This document shows, piece by piece, positions 1 to 9,131 of a stretch of 64,000 nt of DNA. This stretch comes from Bacteroidota bacterium (GTDB taxonomy: Bacteria; Bacteroidota; Bacteroidia; B-17B0; Aurantibacillaceae), in contig JAJNDK010000006.1 in NCBI GenBank assembly GCA_021156365.1, positions 186,001 to 250,000 on the forward strand, written 5' to 3'. The notes beneath the pieces are model-generated. The model saw only the letters and a list, made by a program, of their open reading frames with translations, did no database searches and had not been told where the DNA came from. The translations under genes and the position numbers were made by a program. Within the stretch, counting starts at the first letter, position 1. Each line of letters begins with the position of its first letter.

Positions 1-1320
1 AATTCTATTGTGAAATTTTTCTCGTATTTCAGAAACCAGGAAAGGAATCACTCCGGCTTTCTGGCATTTATTTGTATAATAGCAGGTATCGGTTTTCTGG
101 TCATAACCGCGTTGCTGTTTATTTTTAAGCCTTTTGTAGTAGGTCATTACATCGAGAAATCTCCGCTCTTCGTGGATTATTATTACTGGCTGATCCCGAT
201 GTGTGCAGCCAATCTGATGTTCCTGGCCCTGGATAGTCTGTTGAAATCCATGTACAAAAATGTGATCACTACCTTTTCGTATGAGATCGTTTTACGCTTA
301 TTGTTCACCGGTTTGATCCTGGTGTATGGAGCCGGGATCATTTCGTTTGGTTTATTCATGGCGCTCAATGTGCTTACCTATTTTATTCCGAACCTGATCC
401 TTTTTGTATACCTCGTCAAAACCGGGGTGGTGCAGCGGGTGGTTCCGAAGATCCGGATCCAGAAGAGGTTCAAGAAGATAATCCTGAACTTTAGTTTTTT
501 CAGCTCTTTGAATACAGTAGGCGGCATTTTTGTAGCGAGCATCGATAGCCTGATGATCTCGAAGTACCTGAGCCTCCAGCTAACGGGTATTTATACAACG
601 CTGATCTTTAGCATGGGAGCGCTTCAGATCCCTTACCGCTCCATCGTTCGGATTGCGGTGCCGCTTGTGGTTAAGTTCTGGAAGAATAAGGATATGGTGG
701 AAATGGAGAGCTTGTATAAAAAAATAAGCACCGTTAATTTAGTGATCGGTATTTATATCTACGCGACCGCTTTTTTATGCAGGGAAGAGCTATTGACTTT
801 TTTTCCAAAGGAAGTCAGACTGGGCATTGATATTATCGGGATCTTAGGCCTTGGATATTTGTTCGATATGTATTTCGGGCTGAATGGGATCATATTCATT
901 ACTTCGAAGAAATACAGGTTTGACAGTGTGTTTACCCTGCTGATGATCCTCCTCGTATTTATCCTGAATATTATTCTGATTCCTTTGTATGGCATTGTGG
1001 GTTCGGCAATCGCGACGCTGGCTGCCATTCTCAGCTATAACCTTGCGAGGATGATCTATGTATGGATTGCTTATAAAATACATCCTTTCGAAAAAAAGCA
1101 GCTAAGTATAGCCCTGATAGGTGCTGTTGTCGTCCTTGGCATTCAGTATTTATTTCCATCGGATCTTAACAGGTGGACTCTGCTTGTCGCCAAACCTTTT
1201 GTAATGGGGGTATTGTTCCTGCTGCCGGTATATATATTAAGGCTTTCGAGCGATTTTTCAGATTATATCGACGCTGTTTTTCTGAAGATCTTTAAATTGC
1301 TCGGGCTTAAGAAAAGTTGA
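1..1320 (+). CDS. Polysaccharide/lipid-linked oligosaccharide flippase, 5'-truncated
   Basis: An integral membrane protein of the Wzx/MATE-like flippase superfamily, which moves lipid-linked sugar units across the inner membrane. The reading frame is open to the first base of the window. The GTG at position 10 is only the first in-window start-like codon, so the real start lies upstream. About 436 residues are visible, with roughly ten hydrophobic segments and Lys/Arg-rich cytoplasmic loops. The first visible residues (FFSYFRN followed by His) resemble the end of the second helix of Bacteroidota flippases, so perhaps 60 residues are missing. The family is called from overall pattern; substrate unknown. 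It is followed by a separate promoter for fahA. Confidence 0.8.
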   Translation, partial: NSIVKFFSYFRNQERNHSGFLAFICIIAGIGFLVITALLFIFKPFVVGHYIEKSPLFVDYYYWLIPMCAANLMFLALDSLLKSMYKNVITTFSYEIVLRLLFTGLILVYGAGIISFGLFMALNVLTYFIPNLILFVYLVKTGVVQRVVPKIRIQKRFKKIILNFSFFSSLNTVGGIFVASIDSLMISKYLSLQLTGIYTTLIFSMGALQIPYRSIVRIAVPLVVKFWKNKDMVEMESLYKKISTVNLVIGIYIYATAFLCREELLTFFPKEVRLGIDIIGILGLGYLFDMYFGLNGIIFITSKKYRFDSVFTLLMILLVFILNIILIPLYGIVGSAIATLAAILSYNLARMIYVWIAYKIHPFEKKQLSIALIGAVVVLGIQYLFPSDLNRWTLLVAKPFVMGVLFLLPVYILRLSSDFSDYIDAVFLKIFKLLGLKKS

Positions 1321-1345
1321 TAGAAGACAAATAGGCCGCCAAAAC

Positions 1346-1376
1346 TTGCTTATCCTCGCTTCTTTGTCTAATTTTG
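1346..1376 (+). promoter_or_regulatory. Bacteroidota-type promoter for fahA
   Basis: TTG at 1346-1348, a 20-nt spacer, and a perfect TAATTTTG (-7 box TAnnTTTG) at 1369-1376. Transcription would start near 1381, which excludes the TTG at 1374 as the start of the next gene and supports the ATG at 1401. Confidence 0.8.
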
Positions 1377-1400
1377 GGCTTCTCAATTTCAATAAACAAT

Positions 1401-2657
1401 ATGGCAACAAGATCTTCCTGGATACAATACGCAGCTGATTGCGACTTCAGTATTTATAATATTCCGTTTGGAGTGTATGCGGATGCGGACACAAGGCATC
1501 ATGCCTGTAGTGCGATCGGTGACCAGGTCATTGATCTCTATGAGTTGTGCCACCATGGATATTTCGGAATCCTGAACCTGGATAGCTCACTTTTTAAACA
1601 CGAGTTCCTCAACGAATTTATTGCATTGGGTAAAGAAGTTACCAATCCGGTACGGAACAGGATCATCGAGCTGTTCTCCGCAGGAAATACAGAGCTACAG
1701 AACAATCCCGTGCATTGCAAAACGATCCTGAAAAAACAGGCAGATGTCCGGATGCTGTTGCCTGTTCATATAGGCGATTATACCGATTTTTATTCGAGCA
1801 TCGATCATGCAACCAATGTGGGGACCATGTTCAGGGATCCGGCCAATGCACTGTTGCCCAATTGGAAACATTTGCCGGTAGGATACCATGGAAGAGCTTC
1901 TTCTATCTGTGTTTCCGGGCATTCCTTTCATCGTCCGAAAGGACAGCAAAAACCACCTGATGCCGAGCTGCCGGTATTTGGTCCCTGCAAGCTACTGGAC
2001 TTTGAGTTGGAAACCGCTTTTGTGATCGGAAAGAAAACAGAGATGGGCGAAAGTGTTTCTACGGCGAAAGCGGATGATCATATTTTCGGGATGTTGCTCT
2101 TCAACGATTGGAGCGCCCGCGATATTCAAACCTGGGAATATGTTCCACTGGGACCTTTCCTCGCAAAGAATTTCGCATCCACTGTTTCTCCGTGGATCGT
2201 TACACTGGAGGCGCTGGAGCCATTCCGTACCAAAGGATACGTGCAGGAGCCAAAGGTATTGCCTTACCTGCAATACACAGGCGACAAAAATCTTGATATC
2301 AAACTGGAAATGTTTATCCAGCCGGAAAAAGCGGAGCCGACTAAAATATGCACGTCCAATTACAAATATATGTATTGGACCATGGAACAACAGCTGGCAC
2401 ATCACACGGTGAACGGTTGTAATCTCAATGTAGGTGATCTGATGGGCAGTGGAACGATCAGCGGACCGCAACCACATGAATACGGATCGATGCTCGAGCT
2501 CACCTGGAAAGGCACTAAACCCATGAAAATGAGTGACGGAAGCGAGCGTAAGTTCATCAACGATAACGACACGGTCATCATCAAAGGCTGGTGCGAAAAA
2601 GACGGTGTACGTGTAGGTTTTGGTGAATGCAGTGCGAAAGCCTTGCCTGCCCTGTAA
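1401..2657 (+). CDS. fahA: Fumarylacetoacetase
   Basis: Hydrolyses fumarylacetoacetate to fumarate and acetoacetate, the last step of tyrosine/homogentisate degradation, in the cytoplasm. The 418 residues match the usual full length near 420. It has the N-terminal FAH barrel, then the catalytic hydrolase domain with YTDFYSSIDHATNVG around residues 127-141 (metal Asp and catalytic His136), HLPVGYHGRASS, the ELE metal motif and FNDWSARDIQ, ending in GSGTISGP and GFGEC. The ATG at 1401 is chosen because a strong promoter ends at 1376, inside the nine-codon TTG-started extension. The following PLP enzyme starts 3 nt after the stop, so the two are probably co-transcribed. Confidence 0.95.
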   Translation: MATRSSWIQYAADCDFSIYNIPFGVYADADTRHHACSAIGDQVIDLYELCHHGYFGILNLDSSLFKHEFLNEFIALGKEVTNPVRNRIIELFSAGNTELQNNPVHCKTILKKQADVRMLLPVHIGDYTDFYSSIDHATNVGTMFRDPANALLPNWKHLPVGYHGRASSICVSGHSFHRPKGQQKPPDAELPVFGPCKLLDFELETAFVIGKKTEMGESVSTAKADDHIFGMLLFNDWSARDIQTWEYVPLGPFLAKNFASTVSPWIVTLEALEPFRTKGYVQEPKVLPYLQYTGDKNLDIKLEMFIQPEKAEPTKICTSNYKYMYWTMEQQLAHHTVNGCNLNVGDLMGSGTISGPQPHEYGSMLELTWKGTKPMKMSDGSERKFINDNDTVIIKGWCEKDGVRVGFGECSAKALPAL

Positions 2658-2660
2658 CTC

Positions 2661-3542
2661 GTGGATCTGCTGGAAAAAATAAATGATCAGCTCTTTACCG
2701 ATAAGCAGCTGCAGGTATTTGTGCTGCGGCTTGATAAATTACATCCGCTTACCGGGGGCAATAAACATTTCAAACTGAAGTACAATTTCCAAGAAGCAAA
2801 AGAACAGAATTATTCTTGTATACTTAGTTTTGGCGGCGCCTATTCCAATCATATTGCTGCACTTGCTGCGGCAGCAAAAGCAGAAGGTTTAAGATCGGTA
2901 GGCGTTATCAGGGGCGATGAGCTGAGGGATGATGCAAACCCGACTTTGAAAGCTGCTGCTGCCAATGGAATGCAGTTTCTTTTTGAAACACGGGAGGGAT
3001 ACCGCGATAAATACTCCCCGAAATTCATAGATACACTTAAAAATAATTACGGTGATTTTTTTATGGTTCCGGAAGGTGGTTCCAACGCACATGCGGTAAA
3101 AGGTTGTATGGAAATAAAGGACCTGATACCCATTCCTTTTGATCATGTGATTCTTGCCTGCGGAACGGGCTGTACGATTGCAGGCCTTGCACTTTCACTG
3201 GAAGCGCAGCAGGAGGCAATTGGGATTCCGGTTCTGAAGGGTGCGGAGTTTTTGGAACAGGACATCCGGCAGCTTCAGCTGGAGTATTCGGAAACATACA
3301 ATGACAAAATTCTTTTAAAAATGCCCCGGCTGATCCATGCGTATCATTTTGGTGGTTATGCAAAATCCACGAAAGCGCTGGAGGATTTCAAAAACAATTT
3401 TGAACAGACTACACAGATCCCGCTGGATAAGATCTATACGGTAAAAACTTTTTTCGCTTTATACGACCTGGCCGCAAAGGATCATTTTCCGCCCGGAAAA
3501 ACAATTGTAATTATACATACCGGCGGCTTGCAGGGAAATTAA
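2661..3542 (+). CDS. PLP-dependent deaminase, ACC deaminase/D-cysteine desulfhydrase family
   Basis: A fold-type II PLP enzyme of 293 residues. The PLP lysine is K35 in TGGNKHFK, followed by SFGGAYSNH, a typical substrate-binding loop, and by a Gly-rich phosphate-binding stretch (ACGTGCTIAG). The family includes 1-aminocyclopropane-1-carboxylate deaminase and D-cysteine desulfhydrase. Most bacterial members outside true ACC-deaminase clades act on D-cysteine, but the sequence alone does not settle the substrate. Translation starts at a GTG only 3 nt after fahA, so coupling is likely. A hairpin terminator follows at once. Confidence 0.85.
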   Translation: MDLLEKINDQLFTDKQLQVFVLRLDKLHPLTGGNKHFKLKYNFQEAKEQNYSCILSFGGAYSNHIAALAAAAKAEGLRSVGVIRGDELRDDANPTLKAAAANGMQFLFETREGYRDKYSPKFIDTLKNNYGDFFMVPEGGSNAHAVKGCMEIKDLIPIPFDHVILACGTGCTIAGLALSLEAQQEAIGIPVLKGAEFLEQDIRQLQLEYSETYNDKILLKMPRLIHAYHFGGYAKSTKALEDFKNNFEQTTQIPLDKIYTVKTFFALYDLAAKDHFPPGKTIVIIHTGGLQGN

Positions 3543-3554
3543 ATTACAATAAAA

Positions 3555-3587
3555 AAAACCGTTCCAGGGTAGGAGCGGTTTTGGTTT
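3555..3587 (+). terminator. Rho-independent terminator after the deaminase gene
   Basis: An 11-bp stem, AAAACCGTTCC at 3555-3565 against GGAGCGGTTTT at 3572-3582, with one G-U pair and a six-base loop, flanked by A and T runs. It lies 12 nt after the stop codon. The rest of the convergent gap to 3816 shows nothing I can name. Confidence 0.8.
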
Positions 3588-3816
3588 AGTTAGTCAATTG
3601 TTTAGCTTTTTACTTTTCTGAATCAGTAGACTTTAACACTGAATCAAAAGTAGATATTGTTTTAATAAGGTGGCAGTGTTATTTAGTTACTTATGTAACA
3701 ATTTTGAAAAAACAGAGTTATATACTATTGTTTTTCAAAATCTTAACCGCTTACTGGATTTTTAGCACAAGTGGGGCAGTGGTAGAAAAATGAGGATTAA
3801 GGAATTGCCGGAAGAA

Positions 3817-4575
3817 TTATAACAAACGTAAAAGCTCGTTCATTTCGATCTTTTTCCTTCTGCTCACTTCGTATTTCATATTATTATTCAATGTTATTGT
3901 ACATTGATCGCCTTTTGTATAATTCAAAATATAATTCAGGTTTACGATGGCGCTGCGGTTTATTCTCCAGAAATTTTTGTACTCGGCAATGAATTCTTCA
4001 AAGTCTTTCAGTATCCTCGAGGTAACGTATTTTTGACCATCGGAAGTATAGATATCCGAGTAATTATTAGCCGCTTCGATGCATACGATCTGGTTGGTAT
4101 CTATAAATATGACTTTATTGCGGTCGTGAACAGCGATCTTTTTTTCAATGGCTGTGTGATCCATGTTGTGAAGTAAATTGAGAATAATGTTTGTTGGCTC
4201 CTGCGGTGCACTTTTCTTATTCCTTACTTTTTCAACAGCCGATACCAATTCACTTACTTCAACCGGTTTTAGCAGATAGTCGATAGCGCTGAATTTAAAT
4301 GCATTGATGGCATATTTATCATAGCTCGTAACAAAGACCACATCAAAATCGACGGTTTCGAATTTTCTCAGCAGGTCAAAGCCCGAACTACCGGGCATTT
4401 GTATGTCCAGGAGAATAAAATCAGGATTATGCGTTTTTATTTTAGCATAGGCCTCTGTCACATTTTCAGCTTCGTCGAGAATAACCACATCCGAACACCT
4501 CGTGTTCAGAAGCTCACGGAGAACTATTCTTCCTGATGGCTCGTCGTCGATCAGGATGCAGCTAAGTTTATTCAT
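3817..4575 (-). CDS. LytTR-family response regulator
   Basis: A two-component response regulator of 252 residues. The N-terminal receiver domain (about 1-120) has acidic D10/D11, phospho-acceptor D57 (LLDIQMPG) and the switch lysine in LLKP. The C-terminal LytTR DNA-binding domain (about 145-250) includes IEAANNYSDIY and FWRINRSAIVN. LytTR proteins bind paired direct repeats upstream of their targets. Its start overlaps the 3' end of the sensor kinase gene by 8 bp, so the two are translationally coupled and almost certainly form a cognate pair. No target site is evident in the neighbouring intergenic regions. Confidence 0.93.
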   Translation of the reverse strand: MNKLSCILIDDEPSGRIVLRELLNTRCSDVVILDEAENVTEAYAKIKTHNPDFILLDIQMPGSSGFDLLRKFETVDFDVVFVTSYDKYAINAFKFSAIDYLLKPVEVSELVSAVEKVRNKKSAPQEPTNIILNLLHNMDHTAIEKKIAVHDRNKVIFIDTNQIVCIEAANNYSDIYTSDGQKYVTSRILKDFEEFIAEYKNFWRINRSAIVNLNYILNYTKGDQCTITLNNNMKYEVSRRKKIEMNELLRLL

Positions 4576-7573
4576 GTTTGTAGATTTGTGGAATGGTAAT
4601 TTTAACTATCGTTCCTTTTATCGTATTTTCTTCGTCGGTAACATCTTCGATTTCAACGGAAGCGCTCACCGAATCATTCATCAGGTTCAGGAGCTCTACC
4701 CTTTTTTTGTTCAACCCGAGAGCTTTCGACTTATGGTTTTGATTTCTTGATTTTCCTGCTTCTGTGCGTCCTACACCATTGTCTTCGATACTGATCCGGA
4801 GGTTGGAGTCTTTCATAACTATTTCTACTCTCAACCTTCCATCACGCGTTTTCTTCAGGTTCATAATGCCGTGCCAGATCGCATTCTCAATATAGGGCTG
4901 GAGCAGGAGGGAGGGCAGATAAACAGAGTTCGTACGTATTTCTTCGTCATATACAATTTCATACGTAAAAAAACCTTCATACCGCATTTGCTCCATCTGG
5001 ATATAAAGGTTTGCAATTTCAAGCTCTTCTTCGAGTGTAATAAGCGCATCATCCGAATAATTCAGCACCAACCGGATCAGCTTACTGAATTTTGCAAGGT
5101 AATCATAGGCGTCGTTGGTTTTATTGGTGAGTATATACCGCTGAATAGAATTTATACAATTAAAAATGAAATGAGGGTTCATTTGTGCTTTTAATGCAGA
5201 CATCTGGTATTCCGTCAGTAACTTATCTATGCGTGTCTTTTCCTCTGCCTTTTTCTTTATTCTTTTTGAGATCAGGGCAACGATAAGAACGATCAGCGAG
5301 ATCCCCATCAGGATCATAAAAATAACAAAGGGCCACTTTTGCCAGAAAGGGTATTCAATGCTTATCTGAAGGGTGTTAATATCAGACAGGGTTTTGTTGT
5401 TTTCGTCCACCACCGAAACCTGCAGCTGAAAATTGCCCGGAGGAAGCTTCGTCAAAAGGATCTCGGGATTATCCAGGTAATGGATCATTTCATCGTATCC
5501 GAGTACCTTATAGGCCAGCCTGACCGAATTTTCGGCACTGTTATAATCAAGGATATCATATTTTACCTGTATGGTATTTTCATTGTAATCCAGTGACAAG
5601 CTTTCCTTTGGAATTTGCTGTATTTCACTATCATTTACTTTTACCGAGTTCAGATAAACCGGAACGCGGAATTTGTGCGAAAAAGGAGTACTTGTAAGCG
5701 GGAATTTGCATACTGCGGTTTTTGTGCAGGCCACCAACTCTTTACCGGTTCCTGTAATTTTAAAAAATTCTCCTTCCGGCAAACCGAATTCCTTTGTAAA
5801 CCATTGTGGTATCCAGGTATTGTTCTGTTGCCTTAATTTGAGCAGTCCTATATTAGTGGCCACCCAGATATTGGCCATCTTGTCTTCGTATATGTCATTA
5901 AAATCCAGTTCTGCGGATCCGAAATTTAAGCCCACGTGACTCAGGTTTTCCGTTTTGCCCTTCTCATACTTATAGAGTCCCGCATTTTTGGTAATGATCC
6001 AAAAACGATCTTTCGAATCGATGATTACTTTTATCATGTTTTTGAAAGAAGCTGTTTTCGTAAGCTTAAAACGTAAGTCATCTCGTTTGGAATAAGTGTC
6101 CTCCAGCTTGTAGATAATATCATGAGAATATATAAATATCGCATCCGATGAATCTACTACCATACCCCGGATATTTGAATCCATCTTAAGGATAAAAGCA
6201 TGAAAACGGTCATTGACAATTTCGCAAAAACAAGTATAGTGACAGCCAAAAAGCTTACCGTTTTTCAATTTGATCAGCTGAACCAAACTTCCTGAGACCG
6301 TATTGGAACCAAAATACCCGAGACCTGTGTTCGTAGATAAATTATAAGAGTACCTTAGCATTTCCTGTTTCCCGGCGATCATCCACTTATTTTCAATGAA
6401 TAATACATCGCTTATGTAAAGTTTTCTGGGACTGGTTCCAATAGAATCTGCTTTGTTTTCTATAAACCGGATAAGATCGCCATTGTTTTTAAAGAGGAAT
6501 ATAGAATCGTTCACACACTTCACTAAAAAAGGTCTTTTGTTCTTTTCCAGGCTGTTTTCGTAGATCAGGTTCATCTTTTTGTTCCTACAGCAGAAGACAC
6601 CGTTTTCTACGGTAGTGCACCAGATATTACCTTCCGTGTCTTCAACGATGTCGCTAACGGAAACTCCCTCCAGCGCTTTCAAAGGTTGTTTATGCACATC
6701 GCTTGCGTTAGGATAATAAAGCAGGCCAACGGAACGCAATCCCAGCCACAGACCATTGTTTTTATCCATGCACATGCAAAGGATGTCGGCTCCGACATTT
6801 ATAGTAGATTCCGTCAAATCTTTTTTTAGTACGACCAAAAAATCACCGCCGGTAATCAGAAGGTCGCCGGCATTATTGCGTAGCGTAAGTATCCGATGCC
6901 GTATGTTTTGTAGCTCTGTTTTTGTTATGGTGTATAGTTTTTCTGTAGTTCCTGTATTCAGCGCTATATCAAACTTTTTGGTGGATTTAACTGCAATGTA
7001 TGGCTTGCCATACCCAAAAGTCGAAATTGGATGCAGAGCCAAATCGTAGCCATGGTAACTCCTTATTTCACAATCTATGTCTTTCAGATCGGAGCCAAAT
7101 TCTTTCATCCGGTCTTCCGAGAGATGTACTTCGTACGTATAAGCACGCGTAGAAATAAGCATGGAGGTATCTCCAACGAAGTTTAACGAATTGACAAGCA
7201 ATTGCACTTGATTCAGCCGTTTTGAAAATTGCCGGCTTACCGGTATTTCAACAAAGCTTCCATTGCTGTATTTGAGGATCCGGTTCTTGGAAGTGATCAC
7301 CCAGATGGTTCCCTTTCGGTCCTCTTTTATGGCATAGCAGGCTCCCTCCGGAATGCCCTCTTTTGCCCTGAATGTTTTCAGCTCCCGGCCATTATACCTG
7401 CATACACCTGCTTCGGTACAAAACCAGATGTACCCCGATTTGTCCTGCATGATCTTGTAGGTTTCGGACGATGGCAGGTCCTTTAAATTATCAGGTTTTT
7501 CAAAAATTAACTCCTGCGCCAACATCGCCGGCAGGTACAGGAAGAAGAATAAACAGATATATATCCTGTTCAT
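4568..7573 (-). CDS. Two-component sensor histidine kinase with periplasmic beta-propeller and Y_Y_Y domain
   Basis: A 1001-residue membrane sensor. The signal peptide (1-19, ending at AQE) is followed by two-component-regulator propeller blades (about 25-640; for example DKSGYIWFCTEAGVCRY and EDTEGNIWCTTVENGV), a Y_Y_Y-like Ig domain (about 660-750), one transmembrane helix (about 760-782) and a LytS/YehU-type kinase core. The phospho-acceptor is H801 in QMNPHFIFNCINS; the ATP-binding N box is ENAIWH (N897) and DNGVG starts at D931. Unlike the hybrid sensors that regulate polysaccharide loci it carries no receiver or AraC domain; the output is the overlapping LytTR regulator. The ligand is unknown and no susC/susD genes are nearby. 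A TAAATTTG sequence lies immediately upstream at 7575-7582. Confidence 0.93.
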   Translation of the reverse strand: MNRIYICLFFFLYLPAMLAQELIFEKPDNLKDLPSSETYKIMQDKSGYIWFCTEAGVCRYNGRELKTFRAKEGIPEGACYAIKEDRKGTIWVITSKNRILKYSNGSFVEIPVSRQFSKRLNQVQLLVNSLNFVGDTSMLISTRAYTYEVHLSEDRMKEFGSDLKDIDCEIRSYHGYDLALHPISTFGYGKPYIAVKSTKKFDIALNTGTTEKLYTITKTELQNIRHRILTLRNNAGDLLITGGDFLVVLKKDLTESTINVGADILCMCMDKNNGLWLGLRSVGLLYYPNASDVHKQPLKALEGVSVSDIVEDTEGNIWCTTVENGVFCCRNKKMNLIYENSLEKNKRPFLVKCVNDSIFLFKNNGDLIRFIENKADSIGTSPRKLYISDVLFIENKWMIAGKQEMLRYSYNLSTNTGLGYFGSNTVSGSLVQLIKLKNGKLFGCHYTCFCEIVNDRFHAFILKMDSNIRGMVVDSSDAIFIYSHDIIYKLEDTYSKRDDLRFKLTKTASFKNMIKVIIDSKDRFWIITKNAGLYKYEKGKTENLSHVGLNFGSAELDFNDIYEDKMANIWVATNIGLLKLRQQNNTWIPQWFTKEFGLPEGEFFKITGTGKELVACTKTAVCKFPLTSTPFSHKFRVPVYLNSVKVNDSEIQQIPKESLSLDYNENTIQVKYDILDYNSAENSVRLAYKVLGYDEMIHYLDNPEILLTKLPPGNFQLQVSVVDENNKTLSDINTLQISIEYPFWQKWPFVIFMILMGISLIVLIVALISKRIKKKAEEKTRIDKLLTEYQMSALKAQMNPHFIFNCINSIQRYILTNKTNDAYDYLAKFSKLIRLVLNYSDDALITLEEELEIANLYIQMEQMRYEGFFTYEIVYDEEIRTNSVYLPSLLLQPYIENAIWHGIMNLKKTRDGRLRVEIVMKDSNLRISIEDNGVGRTEAGKSRNQNHKSKALGLNKKRVELLNLMNDSVSASVEIEDVTDEENTIKGTIVKITIPQIYKHE

Positions 7574-7867
7574 ACAAATTTAATTTTCCTCTAAAAGTAA
7601 TGACATTCCTGAAACCCCTGCCTTCTTGTGACAAAAACTTAGTAAGCGGAGTTGGAAAGCGGTAAACCACATTTATTCAGGTTCCGGGAATTTATTTTAT
7701 TTTTTAAAAACCGAGTTGTTTTTATAGGTTAAAAAAAGCAGGTAAAGCTCCATATACCCAAAAAAACAGATACGTTCACACCGTCAAAGACACCTGTGGT
7801 AAAAAAAAATTTCACTAATTGGGCAAAAATTTGTTCCTTTAATAGTTGAATTTAATACTATCAGAAT

Positions 7868-8875
7868 ATGAGCGAAGAAACGACTTTGGAAAACACCGGC
7901 GCAGAACAAAATGAAAACGCGGTCACACAAACCAAACAAGTATCAGAACAAAAGGAAGAGCATGGGGGGCATGGACACCATGGTCATAAAGAAGAAAAGT
8001 TCGATATGAAAATGTGGATCAAAGATTCCATCACCATCATTATCGGAGTATTGTTCGCTGTTGTTGGCCTTGAGTTTTTTATCGTTCCCAATCATTTGTT
8101 GGATGGAGGGGTAACGGGTATTTCACTGCTCATATCGGGGATTACCAAGATGGACGTTTCTATTTTCATCTTTGTGATCAATCTTCCTTTTATTTTTATG
8201 GGCTACAAGCAGATAGGAAAGCTGTTTGCATTGAAAACCTTTTTAGCCATTATTACCCTATCGGTTATCATTCTCGTTCTGCACTCTTATCATCCAAAGC
8301 CTATAACCCAGGATAAGTTACTTATCGCAGTTTTTGGCGGTATCTTTTTGGGTGCAGGTATTGGTTTTGCAATGCGCGGAGGATGTGTGCTTGACGGAAC
8401 GGAGGTATTGGCCCTTTGGCTGACCCGTAAAGCAAGTTTACAGGTAGGTGAGATCATTCTTATTCTTAATGTATTAATATTTGCCGTAGCGGCTGTCCTC
8501 AATGGAATTGAAACTGCTTTGTATTCCATACTTGTGTTTATGGCCGCCTCCAAGACCATTGAATTCCTTACCAATGGTCTCGAGGAGTATACGGGTGTTA
8601 CCATTATTTCAGAAAAAAGCCATGAGCTGCGCAAAGCGATCATTGCCCAGTTGGGCCGTGGTGTTACCATTTACAGTGGTAAACGTGGATTGCGCGGTAA
8701 AAAGGCACAATTGAGCGGCTTAAACGAAAGAGAGATTATTTATACAGTGGTAACAAAATTAGAGCTTACCAAAGTTCGTAATATCATTGATGAGATCGAC
8801 CCTACATCTTTTGTTACCACACAAAGTATCAGTAGTGTAAAAGGAGGTATGGTGAAAGAAAGGAAATTGCATTAA
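7868..8875 (+). CDS. YitT-family membrane protein (DUF161/DUF2179) with His-rich N-terminus
   Basis: A 335-residue inner-membrane protein. About 50 charged N-terminal residues include a His-rich patch (HGGHGHHGHKEEK). Five to six hydrophobic helices follow (about 55-235) with the YitT signatures GLEFFIVPNHLLDGGVTG and FGGIFLGAGIGFAMRGGCVLDGTE (each quoted only in part). The C-terminal DUF2179 domain (about 245-325) contains RGVTIYSGKRG. The biochemical role of the family is unsettled. The His-rich extension suggests divalent metal binding (inference). It is divergent from the sensor kinase and followed by its own terminator. Confidence 0.9.
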   Translation: MSEETTLENTGAEQNENAVTQTKQVSEQKEEHGGHGHHGHKEEKFDMKMWIKDSITIIIGVLFAVVGLEFFIVPNHLLDGGVTGISLLISGITKMDVSIFIFVINLPFIFMGYKQIGKLFALKTFLAIITLSVIILVLHSYHPKPITQDKLLIAVFGGIFLGAGIGFAMRGGCVLDGTEVLALWLTRKASLQVGEIILILNVLIFAVAAVLNGIETALYSILVFMAASKTIEFLTNGLEEYTGVTIISEKSHELRKAIIAQLGRGVTIYSGKRGLRGKKAQLSGLNEREIIYTVVTKLELTKVRNIIDEIDPTSFVTTQSISSVKGGMVKERKLH

Positions 8876-8896
8876 TTTTCTAAGCATTAATTGGAG

Positions 8897-8932
8897 AGTC
8901 CTGATCGGTTGTAAGCCTTTCAGGGCTTTTTG
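8897..8932 (+). terminator. Terminator after the YitT-family gene
   Basis: The stem AGTCCTGA (8897-8904) pairs with TCAGGGCT (8920-8927) including one G-U pair, followed by a T run. The remaining sequence up to 9131 contains no supported gene. Confidence 0.75.
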
Positions 8933-9131
8933 TTTAAATAACCACCTGCGGAGATGCAAAGAAAGGCTGACAGCTATTTTGGGAATCCACAGAAAAAATA
9001 ATCCCTGTAAGCGATCATAAAAAGGAAATGCTTCCGAAGCCTCGGTTTTCATCGGTTTTTATCGCAAAATCATCTAAATTACTGCCGAAATTGAAGAATT
9101 ATTGCTTACTTAGCGTTATTAATCGGCTGTT

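Noticed and set aside
1374-1400. TTG start for fumarylacetoacetase
   Set aside because: The TTG lies within the promoter's -7 box; the transcript would begin after it.
1992-2477. 161-codon minus-strand frame inside fahA
   Set aside because: Entirely within the conserved coding region of fumarylacetoacetase; no motif or promoter.
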